A DNA stretch of 64,000 nt from an uncultured Collinsella sp. (GCA_900756945.1 CAAELZ010000071.1:1-64000), one strand, 5' to 3'. Numbered from the stretch's first letter, positions 26,166 to 34,829 are shown. The notes: generated by a model from the sequence alone, not told the origin. A program made the numbers and translations.

Positions 26166-28979
26166 GTGGCTGAGAACCTAAGCAACCAGTCTGTACCCGA
26201 AGCCGCGGCGCGCGTCGCTGCCGTGGTCAACCGCCTCGTTAACCGAATCGGCTCGAATGCCGAATCCAAGGAGCGTCTCGCCGAGATCGAGATCCCCGAG
26301 GAGCTGCGCGACAATCTGGCGCTGTTCTTGCGCCTGGAGCGCCGTGTGCTTAGCGAGTATGATCCCGAGATCGCAGACCTGTTCGACAAGATTTTGACAG
26401 CCGAGATTGTGGCCAACGCCGGAAACCCCGGCACCCGTGCTGCCGACGAGTCCGTCGACGAGCAGGGCGTGCCCACTGCCGACGAGCCCACCGCCGTGGC
26501 GTTTCGCGAGGTCGTTGATCTGATCGACAGTCTGCCGCTCGATAAGCAGCAGGTTATCGTCCGCGCCTTTACGAGCTTCTTCCATCTGGCAAACCTGTCG
26601 GAGGAGAACTACCGCGTGGCGCAGCTGCGCGAGCGCGAGGCCGGCGCATCGACCGATACCGAGGTCGATCCCGCCAACGAACTCACCGTCGCCTATCACC
26701 AGTTGGTAAACGAGATGGGTGTCGAGGGCGCCAACGAGCTGCTCGACAAGCTGGAGTTCCACCCTGTCTTTACCGCACATCCCACCGAGGCCCGTCGTAA
26801 GGCCGTCGAGGGCAAGATTCGCCGTATTTCCAACCTGCTGGAGGAGCGCCCGCGCCTGGGCGGCTCCGACCTGGTGGAGAACGAGCGCCATATGCTGCAG
26901 GAAATCGACGCCCTGGTACGCACGAGCCCCATCGCGTTGAAGAAGCCCACGCCGGTCGAGGAAGCCGATACCATCATCGACATCTTCGATAACACGCTGT
27001 TCGACGTCATCCCCGTTATCTATCGTCGTTTTGACGACTGGGTGCTGGGCGACAAGGCCGGTACCGTGCCGCCGCTGTGCCCGGCGTTCTTCCATCCCGG
27101 CAGCTGGATCGGTTCCGACCGCGACGGTAATCCCAACGTCACCGCCAAGGTGAGCCGCGAGGTCGCCGCCAAGTACTTCACTCACATGGTGCTCAAGCTC
27201 GAGGACAAGTGCCGCCGCATCGGCCGCAACCTGACGCTCGAGGCCACCTACAGCAAGCCGTCTGCCGAGCTCATCAACCTGTGGAACCATCAGGTCGAGA
27301 TGAGCACCCAGTACACGGCCCGCGCCGAGCTGATCTCCGAGCACGAGCCGCATCGCGCCGTCATGCTCGTCATGGCCGATCGTCTGAATGCCACCGTTCG
27401 TCGCATCACCGACACCATGTATCACAGCGCAGACGAGTTCCTGGATGACCTGCGTGTCGTTCAGCGCTCCCTGGCCGCCTGCGGTGCCGTCCGTGCTGCC
27501 TACGGCCCGGTCCAGACCATCATCTGGCAGGTCGAGTCCTTCGGCTTCCATATGGTCGAGATGGAGTTCCGTCAGCACTCCGTGGTGCATGCCCGCGCCC
27601 TCAAGGATATCCACGAGAACGGTATCCATGGCGACCTGCAGCCCATGACACGTGAGGTCATCGATACCTTCCGTGCTATCGGCTCCATCCAAAAGCGCTA
27701 CGGCAAGAAGATGGCGCATCGCTACATCATCTCGTTCACCAAGAGCGCCCAGCATGTGGCCGACGTCTTTGAGCTTGCCCACCTGTCCTTTGCACACGAG
27801 GAGGATGTCCCCGAGCTCGACGTGATCCCGCTGTTCGAGCAGCTCGAGGACCTCGAGGGCTGCGTCGACGTGCTCGACCAGATGCTTACGCTGCCCGTGG
27901 TGCAAAAGCGCCTTGCCCAGACCAACCGCCGCATGGAGGTCATGCTGGGCTATTCCGACTCCTCCAAGGACGCCGGTCCTACCACGGCCATGCTCGCGCT
28001 GCACTCCGCGCAGGAGCGCATCGCCAAGTGGGCCGAGAAGAACGATATCGACCTGGTGCTCATGCACGGTCGCGGCGGTGCCGTGGGCCGTGGCGGCGGC
28101 CCGGCCAACAAGGCCGTGCTGGCGCAGCCCAAGGGCTCGGTCAACTGTTTCTTTAAGCTCACCGAGCAGGGCGAGGTCATCTTTGCCCGTTACGGCAACC
28201 GCACGCTGGCCCAGCGCCATGTTGAGTCCGTTGCCGCCGCAACGCTTTTGCAGTCGGCCCCGAGTGTCGAGAAGACCAACACCGAGACCACGCAGAAGTT
28301 CTGGGATATGGCGGAGAAGCTCAACGCAGTAAGCCATGAGCGCTATCTGGACCTGCTGAACACCGAGGACTTTACACCGTGGTTCTCGACCGTGACGCCG
28401 CTGACCGAGGTCGGTCTGCTGCCGATCGGCTCGCGTCCCGCCAAGCGCGGCCTGGGCGCCAAGTCGCTCGACGACCTGCGTACCATTCCGTGGATCTTTA
28501 GCTGGAGCCAGGCACGCATCAATCTGGCCGCTTGGTACGGCCTGGGCACCGCCTGCGAGCAGCTGGGCGATCTTGACCAGCTTAAGGCTGCCTACCAGGA
28601 GTGGCCGTTCTTCCGCACCTTTATCGACAACATCGAGATGTCGATCGCCAAGACTGACCAGCGCATCGCCAAGATGTATCTGCACCTGGGCGATCGCCAG
28701 GATCTGTCCAAGAAGGTCTTCACCGAGATGCAGCTCACGCGTAAGTGGGTCCTTGCCATCGTCGGTGACGAGTGGCCGCTGCAGCGTCGTCGCGTGCTCG
28801 GCTGCGCCGTCCGCGTGCGTAACCCCTACGTCGACGCCCTGTCCATCGCCCAGGTCCGCGCCCTTCGCGAGGTGCGCATGAACCAGGACGAGATGGCCGA
28901 GGAGAAGAAGGCCGAGTACATGAGCCTGATTCTTTCGACTGTGACCGGCGTCTCGGCAGGACTGCAAAATACGGGGTAA
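26166..28979 (+). CDS. ppc: Phosphoenolpyruvate carboxylase
   Basis: 937 residues from GTG 26166, served by GGGAGG at 26156-26161. An ATG at 26154 is in frame but only one base from AAGGAGG. It carboxylates PEP with bicarbonate to oxaloacetate, feeding fermentation to succinate and biosynthesis. Catalytic motifs are VFTAHPTEARRK (His about 201), GSDRDGNPN, MLGYSDSSKDAG, MHGRGGAVGRGGGP and the C-terminal QNTG. Length fits the bacterial family. The N-terminal region carries an acidic insertion (about 80-110). Monocistronic. Confidence 0.97.
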   Translation: MAENLSNQSVPEAAARVAAVVNRLVNRIGSNAESKERLAEIEIPEELRDNLALFLRLERRVLSEYDPEIADLFDKILTAEIVANAGNPGTRAADESVDEQGVPTADEPTAVAFREVVDLIDSLPLDKQQVIVRAFTSFFHLANLSEENYRVAQLREREAGASTDTEVDPANELTVAYHQLVNEMGVEGANELLDKLEFHPVFTAHPTEARRKAVEGKIRRISNLLEERPRLGGSDLVENERHMLQEIDALVRTSPIALKKPTPVEEADTIIDIFDNTLFDVIPVIYRRFDDWVLGDKAGTVPPLCPAFFHPGSWIGSDRDGNPNVTAKVSREVAAKYFTHMVLKLEDKCRRIGRNLTLEATYSKPSAELINLWNHQVEMSTQYTARAELISEHEPHRAVMLVMADRLNATVRRITDTMYHSADEFLDDLRVVQRSLAACGAVRAAYGPVQTIIWQVESFGFHMVEMEFRQHSVVHARALKDIHENGIHGDLQPMTREVIDTFRAIGSIQKRYGKKMAHRYIISFTKSAQHVADVFELAHLSFAHEEDVPELDVIPLFEQLEDLEGCVDVLDQMLTLPVVQKRLAQTNRRMEVMLGYSDSSKDAGPTTAMLALHSAQERIAKWAEKNDIDLVLMHGRGGAVGRGGGPANKAVLAQPKGSVNCFFKLTEQGEVIFARYGNRTLAQRHVESVAAATLLQSAPSVEKTNTETTQKFWDMAEKLNAVSHERYLDLLNTEDFTPWFSTVTPLTEVGLLPIGSRPAKRGLGAKSLDDLRTIPWIFSWSQARINLAAWYGLGTACEQLGDLDQLKAAYQEWPFFRTFIDNIEMSIAKTDQRIAKMYLHLGDRQDLSKKVFTEMQLTRKWVLAIVGDEWPLQRRRVLGCAVRVRNPYVDALSIAQVRALREVRMNQDEMAEEKKAEYMSLILSTVTGVSAGLQNTG

Positions 28980-29003
28980 TCGATAGCCCTGTAGTCGCTG
29001 TCC

Positions 29004-29130
29004 GGGGCTGCCGTATGTTTACTTTCCGGCGCGTCCTCGGACATGCAAGAAGCCCTCGCTGCGCACTTCGTGCGGCGAGGGCTTCTTGCGTCCTGCGGAG
29101 TGCGCCGGAAAGTAAACATACGGCAGCCCC
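29004..29130. repeat. Palindromic element, copy 1: perfect 29-bp arms around a conserved core
   Basis: Arms 29004-29032 and 29102-29130 are perfectly complementary. The 69-nt core contains the mini-hairpin GTCC-TC-GGAC, a 15-bp inner stem GCAAGAAGCCCTCGC / GCGAGGGCTTCTTGC capped by CGCAC-TTC-GTGCG, and TCC-TGC-GGA. The core is almost identical to that at 31575-31641, but the arms are unrelated. The rest of the 486-nt gap from ppc to larA shows only a doubtful short ORF. Confidence 0.9.
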
Positions 29131-29465
29131 TGCGATGTCCTGTCTTCGGCGGAATACTGGCTGAGGGAATATAGTGCGCTTCGCGCGTTTGGAAGGGGCT
29201 TCGTGCTGCGGAATGCATTCAGAGGGAGACCCATCGGGCCCTTTTGTCCTCGGTCTTCGGGGATTGGGGCTGATGAGAATTAAGTGCGCTTCGCGCCTTA
29301 CGACTGTAGCGGCTGCGGTCTCGTTTGGGATCGCGGCCGTTTTGTTGTGGGTCAAATATGAACGTTGTGTTAATGAGTCGGTAGACGGTGGTGTTTTTCG
29401 GTGGGCGGCGTATCCTTCCAACGGTTTATCTAGTGTGTCAGTTGAAAGGAAGAGGGCGCTCGTCA

Positions 29466-30743
29466 TTGTTTGAATGTGAACTGCCGTTTGACCACAAGAC
29501 GTTGCATCTGGAACTCGAGGATAAGAACTTCGCGGGTGTGATGGAAGGTCATCAAAACGAGTTTAAGACCACGAAATCGCAGGAAGAGCTGGTGGAGGAG
29601 TCGCTTGTCAACCCTTACGGCTCGCCTTCGCTCGAGGAGCTTTGTGCTGGCAAGAAGGATATTGTCATCATTAGCTCCGATCATACGCGTCCCGTTCCCT
29701 CGCGTGTGACGATGCCTATTCTGCTGCATCACATCCATTCCGCTGCGCCTGAGGCGCGCGTTCGCATTCTGGTTGCTACGGGTATGCATCGTCCGTCGAC
29801 GCACGAGGAGCTCGTCAACAAGTACGGCGAGGAGATCGTTGCCAACGAAGAAATCGTTATGCACGTCGCGACTGACGACAGCATGATGAAAAAGATCGGC
29901 ACCCTGCCTTCTGGTGGCGAGTGCATCATCAACAAGATTGCGGCCGATTGCGACCTGCTGCTTGCCGAGGGCTTTATTGAGCCGCACTTCTTTGCCGGTT
30001 TCTCTGGTAGCCGCAAGTCCGTCCTGCCTGGCATCGCCAGCTACAAGACCATCATGTACAACCACAACGGTCAGTTTGTGAACGATTCCCACTCGCGTGC
30101 CGGCAACCTGTGCCACAACCACGTGAGTGAGGACATGTTCGCCGCCGCCGAGATGGCTCACCTTGCCTTTGTGCTCAACGTGGTGCTCAATGGCAAGCAC
30201 GAGGTCATCGGCTCCTTTGCCGGCGACATCCACAAGGCGCACGAGGCCGGCTGCGAGTTCGTGAAGAGCCTTGCCGGCGTTGAGCCCGTCGAGTGCGAGA
30301 TCGCCATTACCACCAACGGCGGCTACCCGCTCGACCAGAACATCTACCAGGCCGTGAAGGGCATGTGCGCTGCCGAGGCCACGCTTCCCGAGGGCGGCGT
30401 GATCATCGACGTCGCCGGTTGTGCCGACGGTCACGGTGGCGAGGGCTTCTATCACAACATCGCCGACAACGATCCGGCGGAGTTTGAGCGCGCCTGCATC
30501 GATCGTCCCAAGGACGAGACCCTGCCCGACCAGTGGACGAGCCAGATCTTTGCCCGCATCCTGGCGCATCACCCTGTGATCATGGTCACCGACCTGTGCG
30601 ATCACCAGATGCTCAAGGATATGCACATGACGCCGGTCAACACCCTCGAGGAGGCGCTCAAGCTTGCCTTTGAGATGAAGGGTGCCGATGCCAAGGTCGC
30701 CGTCATCCCCGATGGCCTGGGTGTTGTTGTCGCACAGCACTAG
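29466..30743 (+). CDS. larA: Nickel-dependent lactate racemase LarA
   Basis: 425 residues from a TTG start at 29466 (LFECELPFD...), which restores the usual LarA length and N-terminus and has AGAGGG about ten bases upstream. The longer GTG-started frame from 29388 is less likely. It interconverts D- and L-lactate, or a similar 2-hydroxyacid, using the Ni-pincer nucleotide bound to Lys. Motifs are SSDHTRPVPS, ATGMHRPST (catalytic His), EPHFFAGFSGSRKSVLPGIA (catalytic His and pincer Lys) and YNHNGQF (Ni-ligand His region). The family includes racemases for other hydroxyacids. larD-like, larB and larC genes nearby support the role. Confidence 0.9.
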   Translation: MFECELPFDHKTLHLELEDKNFAGVMEGHQNEFKTTKSQEELVEESLVNPYGSPSLEELCAGKKDIVIISSDHTRPVPSRVTMPILLHHIHSAAPEARVRILVATGMHRPSTHEELVNKYGEEIVANEEIVMHVATDDSMMKKIGTLPSGGECIINKIAADCDLLLAEGFIEPHFFAGFSGSRKSVLPGIASYKTIMYNHNGQFVNDSHSRAGNLCHNHVSEDMFAAAEMAHLAFVLNVVLNGKHEVIGSFAGDIHKAHEAGCEFVKSLAGVEPVECEIAITTNGGYPLDQNIYQAVKGMCAAEATLPEGGVIIDVAGCADGHGGEGFYHNIADNDPAEFERACIDRPKDETLPDQWTSQIFARILAHHPVIMVTDLCDHQMLKDMHMTPVNTLEEALKLAFEMKGADAKVAVIPDGLGVVVAQH

Positions 30744-30792
30744 TGCGCGGCTTAAACGAATCGTTTATAACCGACAAGAAAGATAAGGTTTT

Positions 30793-31524
30793 ATGCTTAC
30801 CAAACTCCTCTGCGAATTCGGCGCAACGGCCCTCATGATCGTCTTTGGCGTGGGCGTTCACTGCGATACCGTGCTCAAGGGCACCAAGTATCAGGGCTCC
30901 GGCCATATGTTTGCCATCACCACCTGGTCCTTTGGCATCTCGGTCTGCCTGTTTGTCTTTGGTGGCGCTGTGTGCATGAACCCCGCCATGGTGCTTGCCC
31001 AGTGCATCGTCGGCCTGGTGCCGTGGGGCAACTGCATCCCCTTCATGCTTGCCGATATGCTCGGCGGATTTGTGGGTGCCGTGATCGCTTGGTTTATGTA
31101 TGCCGATGAGTTCAAGGCTTCCGAGGGCGTCGTCGACCCCATTGCCCAGCGCAACATCTTTTCGACCAACCCCACCACCGAGGGCACGAACTATACTCGT
31201 AACTTCTTCTGCGAGGCTATCTGCACCTTCGTGTTCATCAGCGCCATCCTTGCTGCCGCTAGCCGCGCCGGCGAGAACGTTCTGATGCTCGCAATCTGCG
31301 TCGGCCTGATCGTTTGGGCTGTTGGCATGGGCATGGGCGGCATCACCGGCTTCGCCATGAACCAGGCTCGTGACCTTGGTCCTCGCATGGCTTATCAGGT
31401 GCTGCCGATTAAGAACAAGGCCGATAACAACTGGAAGTACGGCCTGCTTGTTCCTGGCATCGCGCCGTTTGTCGGTGCTATTGTGGCCGCGCTGTTTGTG
31501 CATGGCTTCTTGGGCATGTTCTAG
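30793..31524 (+). CDS. larD: MIP-family channel, LarD-like lactate/glycerol facilitator
   Basis: 243 residues, six helices plus two half-helices. The first selectivity motif is NPA in CMNPAMVLA. The second is NQA instead of NPA, in FAMNQARDLGPR, which otherwise matches the aquaglyceroporin NPARDxGPR motif. Position 49 nt after larA matches the larA-larD association in lactobacilli, where LarD admits D-lactate. Passive lactate or glycerol transport across the membrane is inferred from this. The Pro-to-Gln change could alter the pore. Confidence 0.85.
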   Translation: MLTKLLCEFGATALMIVFGVGVHCDTVLKGTKYQGSGHMFAITTWSFGISVCLFVFGGAVCMNPAMVLAQCIVGLVPWGNCIPFMLADMLGGFVGAVIAWFMYADEFKASEGVVDPIAQRNIFSTNPTTEGTNYTRNFFCEAICTFVFISAILAAASRAGENVLMLAICVGLIVWAVGMGMGGITGFAMNQARDLGPRMAYQVLPIKNKADNNWKYGLLVPGIAPFVGAIVAALFVHGFLGMF

Positions 31525-31545
31525 TCTGAGGCTACATAGTTGTCC

Positions 31546-31670
31546 GCTGTCCGCATGGGGTAACTTCCCAGCGCGTCCTCGGACATGCAAAAAGGCTCGC
31601 TGCGCACTTCGTGCGGCGAGCCTTTTTGCGTCCTGCGGAATGCGCTGGGAAGTTACCCCATGCGGACAGC
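31546..31670. repeat. Palindromic element, copy 2: perfect 29-bp arms around a conserved core
   Basis: Arms 31546-31574 and 31642-31670 are perfectly complementary and differ from those of copy 1. The core 31575-31641 (67 nt) repeats copy 1's GTCCTCGGACATGCAA start, the TGCGCACTTCGTGCG cap and the GCGTCCTGCGGA end. Its inner stem has compensatory differences (GCAAAAAGGCTCGC / GCGAGCCTTTTTGC). It lies between convergent larD and tetR. The remaining 31671-31826 has no feature beyond a weak AACAAGC/GCTTGTT repeat. Confidence 0.9.
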
Positions 31671-31826
31671 TGCGGGGTCTTAGTCGCGTTGGAACAAGCA
31701 ACCCAACATATATATCTGAATATGGATGGGAGGGGCTTGTTGCTGATAGGGGCGTTGAGCTGTTGTTGACACTTTGGGATGCGTGGCGCCCTGGGTTGGG
31801 GTGATGCTTTGGGATGAGCTTCTTAC

Positions 31827-32366
31827 TTAGTTGAAGAGGGGCTTTATGGCTGAGAGGTAGTCTTTGGCTACGTCGGCCTTATCTGCTTGGAAGTTGTGCC
31901 AGGCCCACCATTGGACCATTCCTACGAAGCTTGAGGCTATGTGGTGTAGTAGGAAGCTTCGGTCCATGGTGGCGGCGGGGCCGTTTGGGTCGGTGGGGAC
32001 GGTTTCGGCTGCTCGTGACATGATGGTCTTGCGTAAGCAGTCGGCGAAGACGCGTGAGCCGGCGCCAGCTACGAGGGCTCGTACGCCCTGGCGGCGCTCC
32101 CAGAGGTTGTTGAGGATATGCTCGACTTGTACGAGCGGATCATCGAGCGGTGTGCCATCGTCGTCGAGGGCGTGGGTGCAGATGTCGCTCACGAGTTCGG
32201 ACAGTAGGTCATCTTTGCTCTTGAAGAGGCCGTAGAAAGTCGCGCGGCCTACGTGAGCGCGCGCGATGATGTCGCCGACGGTGATCTTGCCGTAGTCCTC
32301 CTCGCGAAGGAGCTCGGAAAACGCCGTGACAATGGCGGCGCGGCTTTTTGCCTTGCGGGCATCCAT
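31827..32366 (-). CDS. TetR-family transcriptional regulator
   Basis: 179 residues from ATG 32366, which follows the larC stop by two bases (TAG-CT-ATG), so translation is probably coupled. An N-terminal HTH (about residues 10-55; ITVGDIIARAHVGRATFYGLFKSKDDLL) is typical of TetR, and the C-terminal ligand domain is undistinguished. As third gene of larB-larC-tetR it is the best candidate to control the lar genes, perhaps through the inverted repeat at 34124-34157. The effector is unknown. Confidence 0.88.
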   Translation of the reverse strand: MDARKAKSRAAIVTAFSELLREEDYGKITVGDIIARAHVGRATFYGLFKSKDDLLSELVSDICTHALDDDGTPLDDPLVQVEHILNNLWERRQGVRALVAGAGSRVFADCLRKTIMSRAAETVPTDPNGPAATMDRSFLLHHIASSFVGMVQWWAWHNFQADKADVAKDYLSAIKPLFN

Positions 32367-32368
32367 AG

Positions 32369-33286
32369 CTATGCATCCATGTGAACAAGCAGGCAACGGA
32401 GCGTGCCAGAGCAGCCCTCGTAGGGGCGCTTACCAGCGCCGTAGCCGACGGCCTCGATGCGGTAGCGGGCTGGCAGGTGCTCGGACGTGCGTAGTGCGGC
32501 GACGATGGCGGCACCCGTGGGCGTCACGAGCTCGCCGGCGACCGGTGCGGGCGTGAGGGCGATATTGCCCGCCTGGCACAGGTTGACGACAGCGGGGACG
32601 GGAATGGGCATGAGACCGTGGGCACAGCGGATGGTGCCGTGACCCTCGGAGAGCGACTCGACCACGATGTCCTCAATACCAAGGTCATCGAGGCAGATGG
32701 CGACAGAGCAGACGTCGACGATGGAGTCGACGGCGCCCACCTCGTGGAACATGACGGTCTCGGGCGTTTTGCCGTGGGCCTTGGCCTCGGCGGCGGCGAG
32801 CGCGGTAAAGATGGCGATCGCGCGACGCTTGGCGCCATCGCTTAGCTGCGAGCCATCGATGATGGCGGTGACGTCCGCCAAAGAACGGTGGTGATGGCCG
32901 TGGGCGTGATGGTGACCCTCGTGGCCATGACCGTGGGCCTCATGGTCATGCTCGTGGCAGTGCTCGTGTTCATGCTCGCCATGATTATGATGGTGGTGCT
33001 CATGCTCATGTGTGTGCTCGGCAGCTGCTTCGTTACCGTAGAGCCAGGCCATGTCGTGGTCGTGGTTCTCGAGCTCCTCTGCCAGCTGAACGTCAAAGTC
33101 GCAGGCGTCGATGCCATGCTTGTTTGCGCGTGTAACGGCAATCTCAAAGCCGTCGACCGGCAGCGTGGCGAGTTGCTCGCGCAGATGCTCCTCGCTGGCG
33201 CCCAGGTCGAGCAGGGCCGCGACGGTCATGTCGCCGCTGATGCCCGAGGTGCCGTCGATGATAAGCGTGTGCTGATGGTTGGACAT
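32369..33286 (-). CDS. larC: LarC N-terminal domain protein (nickel insertion for Ni-pincer cofactor)
   Basis: 305 residues. LarC is the CTP-dependent cyclometallase that inserts nickel into the pincer precursor. The N-terminal DUF111 region is present: DGTSGISGDMTVAALLDLG, FHEVGAVDSIVDV, TPTGAAIVAAL. A His-rich segment (about 89-136) probably binds nickel. The protein ends at GYGAGKRPYEGCSGTLRCL, where the LarC1 part normally stops. The LarC2 catalytic part is absent, and the DNA directly downstream encodes the TetR regulator instead. Lactobacillus LarC1/LarC2 are joined by frameshifting, but here no LarC2 frame follows. AAGGAGC precedes the ATG. Confidence 0.88.
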   Translation of the reverse strand: MSNHQHTLIIDGTSGISGDMTVAALLDLGASEEHLREQLATLPVDGFEIAVTRANKHGIDACDFDVQLAEELENHDHDMAWLYGNEAAAEHTHEHEHHHHNHGEHEHEHCHEHDHEAHGHGHEGHHHAHGHHHRSLADVTAIIDGSQLSDGAKRRAIAIFTALAAAEAKAHGKTPETVMFHEVGAVDSIVDVCSVAICLDDLGIEDIVVESLSEGHGTIRCAHGLMPIPVPAVVNLCQAGNIALTPAPVAGELVTPTGAAIVAALRTSEHLPARYRIEAVGYGAGKRPYEGCSGTLRCLLVHMDA

Positions 33287-33296
33287 GAAATGCTCC

Positions 33297-34079
33297 TTAA
33301 CGGGCGCTGGACGTGCCGGCGCTCAGATGATTGATAAGACTTGCCTGGTAGGCGGCACCAAAGCCATTGTCGATATTGACGACCGAAACGCCGCTGGCGC
33401 AGGAGTTGAGCATGGCGAGCAGCGCGGCTACGCCACCAAAGCTCGCGCCGTACCCCACGCTGGTGGGAACGGCGATGACCGGACAGCTCACAAGGCCTCC
33501 GATGACGCTCGCCAGGGCGCCTTCCATGCCGGCGATGGCGATGACCACCTGCGCCTGGGCAAGTTCCTCAGCATGAGCGAGCAGGCGGTGCAGGCCGGCG
33601 ACACCCACGTCGTAGAGGCGATCGACCTCGTTGCCGTAGAACTCGGCCGTCAGTGCCGCCTCTTCGGCGACGGGCAGGTCGCTCGTGCCGGCGCAGGCGA
33701 CGACGATGCGTCCGTTGCCGGTGGGGGAGGGCTTGCCACCCACCAGTGCGAGCTGGGCGTCCGGGACATATCCCAGGTCGATGTCGTTGCCGAGGAGCTC
33801 CGAGGTGCGGGCTGCCTTTTCGGCATCCAAGCGCGTGACCAGGATACGCTCCTGGCCGGCATCGAGTAATGCTTTGATAATGGCGGCAATCTGCTCGGCG
33901 GTTTTACCGGCACCGTAGACAACCTCGCCGGCTCCCTGGCGCACCCCGCGCGAAAGATCGAGCTGCGCAAAGCCCAAATCGGCGGTCGGAGCCGTCTGGA
34001 TGCGCGTGAGGGCGTCGGCAGGGGTGACTGCTCCGCCGGCAACATCGCTCAACAATTGCTCAAGATCTCGCTTATCCAT
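33297..34079 (-). CDS. larB: LarB, pincer-cofactor carboxylase/hydrolase
   Basis: 260 residues from ATG 34079, with AAGGGA upstream; the longer frame is rejected. LarB carboxylates and hydrolyses nicotinic acid adenine dinucleotide in the first step of Ni-pincer synthesis. The C-terminal half is AIR-carboxylase (PurE)-like with CAGTSDLPVAEEAALTAEF, DVGVAGLHRLL, GMEGALASVIGGLV, PVIAVPTSVGYGASFGGVAALL and MLNSCASGVSVVNIDNGFGAA, all family hallmarks. It lies 10 nt before larC. LarE is not in the window. Confidence 0.93.
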   Translation of the reverse strand: MDKRDLEQLLSDVAGGAVTPADALTRIQTAPTADLGFAQLDLSRGVRQGAGEVVYGAGKTAEQIAAIIKALLDAGQERILVTRLDAEKAARTSELLGNDIDLGYVPDAQLALVGGKPSPTGNGRIVVACAGTSDLPVAEEAALTAEFYGNEVDRLYDVGVAGLHRLLAHAEELAQAQVVIAIAGMEGALASVIGGLVSCPVIAVPTSVGYGASFGGVAALLAMLNSCASGVSVVNIDNGFGAAYQASLINHLSAGTSSAR

Positions 34080-34123
34080 ATATGTTCCCTTCGACGGCGC
34101 AAAGTCTAGCACTCAAAGGGTAT

Positions 34124-34157
34124 GTTTCCGAACACTAGGACAAAATTGTTCGGAAAC
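34124..34157. promoter_or_regulatory. Inverted repeat upstream of larB (candidate operator)
   Basis: GTTTCCGAACA (34124-34134) and TGTTCGGAAAC (34147-34157) are perfect 11-bp arms with a 12-bp centre. A minus-strand TATAGT (34162-34157) could be the larB -10, which would place the repeat over the start site. Confidence 0.55.
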
Positions 34158-34193
34158 TATAGGACAGACTGAATCAATTGTTAGACGGATTGG

Positions 34194-34829
34194 CTAGTCG
34201 CGCAGGATGATGTCCATGGCGAGCATCAGATTGCGCTCGTCGATGGCAAACGGGGCGGCCTCGCGCGTCTTGGGCTTGGCACAAAACGCGATGCCCGTGC
34301 CCGCGGCCTGAATCATGGGGATGTCGTTGGCACCGTCGCCGATCGCGACGGTGTGGGCCATATCGACGCCGCACTCAACTGCCCAGTCCAGCAGCTGGAT
34401 GAGCTTGGACTCCTTGGTCACAATGTCGGCAGCCAACTTACCGGTGAGCTTGCCGTCCACGACCTCCAGACGATTGGCCAGGCAGAAGTCGATACCCGCG
34501 GCAGCCACGATTCTGTCAGCGACCTCGTGGAAACCGCCGCTCACCACGCCGACCTTCCAGCCCTTGCTGTGCGCCGAGCGCACAAGCTCCAACGCGCCGG
34601 GGGTAAATGTCACGCGCTCAAAGGTGCGCTCGAACACGCTCTCGTCCAGGCCGGCGAGCAGTCCCACGCGCTCCTCGAGCGCCTGCTTAAAGTCGAGCTC
34701 GCCGCGCATGGCGCGTTCGGTGATCTGTGCCACCTGCTCGCCCACGCTGGCCTCTTCGCCCAACAGGTCGATGACCTCCTGGTTGATGAGCGTGGAGTCG
34801 ATATCCATAACGATGAGGCGTGCAGTCAT
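34194..34829 (-). CDS. serB: Phosphoserine phosphatase SerB
   Basis: 211 residues from ATG 34829, with GGAAAGG upstream. HAD-family hydrolase for the last step of serine synthesis. Motif I is DIDSTLI with both catalytic Asp, motif II is the Ser/Thr in VVSGGF, and motif III/IV is Lys plus GDGANDIPM. AHSKGWKVGVVSGGFHEVAD and CLANRLEVVDGKLTG match SerB. It has no N-terminal ACT domain, so it is a short single-domain form. It is divergent from aspS and 114 nt upstream of larB, with an inverted repeat between. Confidence 0.92.
   Translation of the reverse strand: MTARLIVMDIDSTLINQEVIDLLGEEASVGEQVAQITERAMRGELDFKQALEERVGLLAGLDESVFERTFERVTFTPGALELVRSAHSKGWKVGVVSGGFHEVADRIVAAAGIDFCLANRLEVVDGKLTGKLAADIVTKESKLIQLLDWAVECGVDMAHTVAIGDGANDIPMIQAAGTGIAFCAKPKTREAAPFAIDERNLMLAMDIILRD

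Noticed and set aside
26178..28967. Long minus-strand open frame opposite ppc
   Set aside because: Shadow of phosphoenolpyruvate carboxylase, which has all its catalytic motifs. No domain in the antisense product.
29174..29473. Short plus-strand ORF of 99 codons before larA, with one hydrophobic stretch
   Set aside because: No ribosome site, odd composition, and overlaps the larA leader. The hydrophobic stretch is short and I recognise nothing in it.
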